Below, in pieces: positions 5,446 through 6,002 of a stretch of DNA of 6,002 bases (the first letter of the stretch is position 1; each line of letters opens with the position of its first letter). A program made the position numbers and the translations under genes. The notes below the pieces were generated by a model, which saw only the letters and a program-made list of their open reading frames with translations, ran no database searches and had not been told where the DNA came from. Origin of the DNA: Desulfuromonadaceae bacterium UBA6124 (lineage in GTDB: Bacteria; Desulfobacterota; Desulfuromonadia; Desulfuromonadales; Trichloromonadaceae); the NCBI GenBank assembly GCA_002423365.1, contig DIVU01000221.1, positions 1 to 6,002 of the forward strand, read 5' to 3'.

Positions 5446-6002
5446 ATGGAAACAACCTGTCCGGTTTGCGAGGGTAAACGATTTTCATCGCTATTTTTGG
5501 CGCGGGACTATATCACGCACCTTTCCTTTGCCGTCGCCCGGTGTGATGCCTGCCGACTGGTTCAGGTCAATCCGCAGCCCGCGGTAGACGAATTGGGGCG
5601 GTTTTATCCTGAGCTTTACTATGGAGAGCAGCCGTTTTTCTACGAAAAGGTGGATGCCTCCAGTCGTTTTCGGCAGGTAAGTCGACAGGTTAAGGCCGGC
5701 GATCGGGTGCTTGATGTCGGTTGCGGTCGGGGGCTCGTCCTGGCGAAGCTCAGGGCAAGGGGATGTGAGGTGGTGGGGACCGAGCTGTCCGCGCACAGCT
5801 CGAAATATGCTCGTGAACAGCTGGGGCTGGAAATTCTACAAAAAAACCTCGTGGACTGTACTTTTCCCGACAATGCCTTTGATTGCATCACCCTCTTTCA
5901 CTCGCTGGAACATCTGCCCGATCCCTCGCATGAACTAAGGGAACTGCACCGCATTGTCAAGCCGGGGGGGAAGGTACTGGTCGAAGTCCCCCGGTTTGAC
6001 AG
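5446..6002 (+). CDS. Zinc-ribbon class I SAM-dependent methyltransferase (3' end cut by window edge)
   Basis: Predicted cytoplasmic methyltransferase; the first 185 codons are visible and the frame is open to the right edge. Seen: an N-terminal zinc-ribbon with two CxxC pairs (C5/C8 in CPVC, C33/C36 in CDAC), then a Rossmann methyltransferase domain with motif I VLDVGCGRGLVLAKL (88-102), an acidic residue after strand two (E113 in VVGTELS) that should bind the SAM ribose, motif FHSLEHLPDP (151-160) and the post-motif IVKPGGKVLVEVP. The ATG at 5446 is supported by GAGGT (5435-5439) 6 bases upstream and by the CPVC just after it. Similar CxxC-headed methyltransferases are common in surface-polysaccharide and sugar-modification clusters; the substrate cannot be read here. 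It is preceded by a terminator, so it probably begins a new transcription unit. Confidence 0.92.
   Translation, partial: METTCPVCEGKRFSSLFLARDYITHLSFAVARCDACRLVQVNPQPAVDELGRFYPELYYGEQPFFYEKVDASSRFRQVSRQVKAGDRVLDVGCGRGLVLAKLRARGCEVVGTELSAHSSKYAREQLGLEILQKNLVDCTFPDNAFDCITLFHSLEHLPDPSHELRELHRIVKPGGKVLVEVPRFD

Noticed and set aside
1..6002. CRISPR arrays, tRNA or rRNA genes, insertion sequences, integrase sites
   Set aside because: I looked for regularly spaced repeats, transposase genes, terminal inverted repeats and tRNA-like cloverleaf stretches in the intergenic regions and saw none.

Overview
The window reads as a GC-rich Gram-negative chromosome segment holding five protein genes; the first and last are cut by the window edges. 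A PEP-CTERM protein (a surface/secreted protein class processed by an exosortase), a -24/-12 type promoter in front of it, and genes of extracellular polysaccharide style (glycosyltransferase, zinc-ribbon methyltransferase) suggest a proteobacterium that makes exosortase-linked exopolysaccharide. My best guess is the Desulfuromonadales/Geobacter side of the former Deltaproteobacteria. That assignment is inference from gene content and style; nothing in the window proves it.

Layout: (1) Bases 1-1655, minus strand: a two-gene ABC exporter operon. A DevC/MacB-like permease is followed after 3 bases by its ATPase, which starts with GTG and runs off the left edge. (2) Bases 1656-1859: divergent control region with a weak minus-strand promoter candidate and an inverted repeat. 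(3) Bases 1860-2912, plus strand: an Acg-type FMN nitroreductase-like protein. (4) Bases 2916-4142, minus strand: a GT1/MGT-type glycosyltransferase, convergent with the nitroreductase across a 3-base gap. (5) Bases 4143-4470: a 328-base divergent control region with a near-consensus sigma-54 promoter, a strong leader hairpin and possible activator sites. (6) Bases 4471-5316, plus strand: the PEP-CTERM protein, closed by a strong intrinsic terminator. (7) Bases 5446-6002, plus strand: a zinc-ribbon SAM-dependent methyltransferase cut by the right edge.

How the genes could fit together (inference): the PEP-CTERM protein would be secreted by Sec, cut by an exosortase encoded elsewhere and delivered to the envelope or matrix. 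Its promoter type matches the RpoN plus PrsK/PrsR control known for PEP-CTERM genes in some exopolysaccharide producers. The glycosyltransferase, methyltransferase and exporter could serve glycan or glycolipid synthesis and export, but no exosortase, polysaccharide polymerase, PrsK/PrsR or membrane fusion protein is visible here. Most of the window is ordinary in gene content; the most informative signals are in the 4143-4470 control region.
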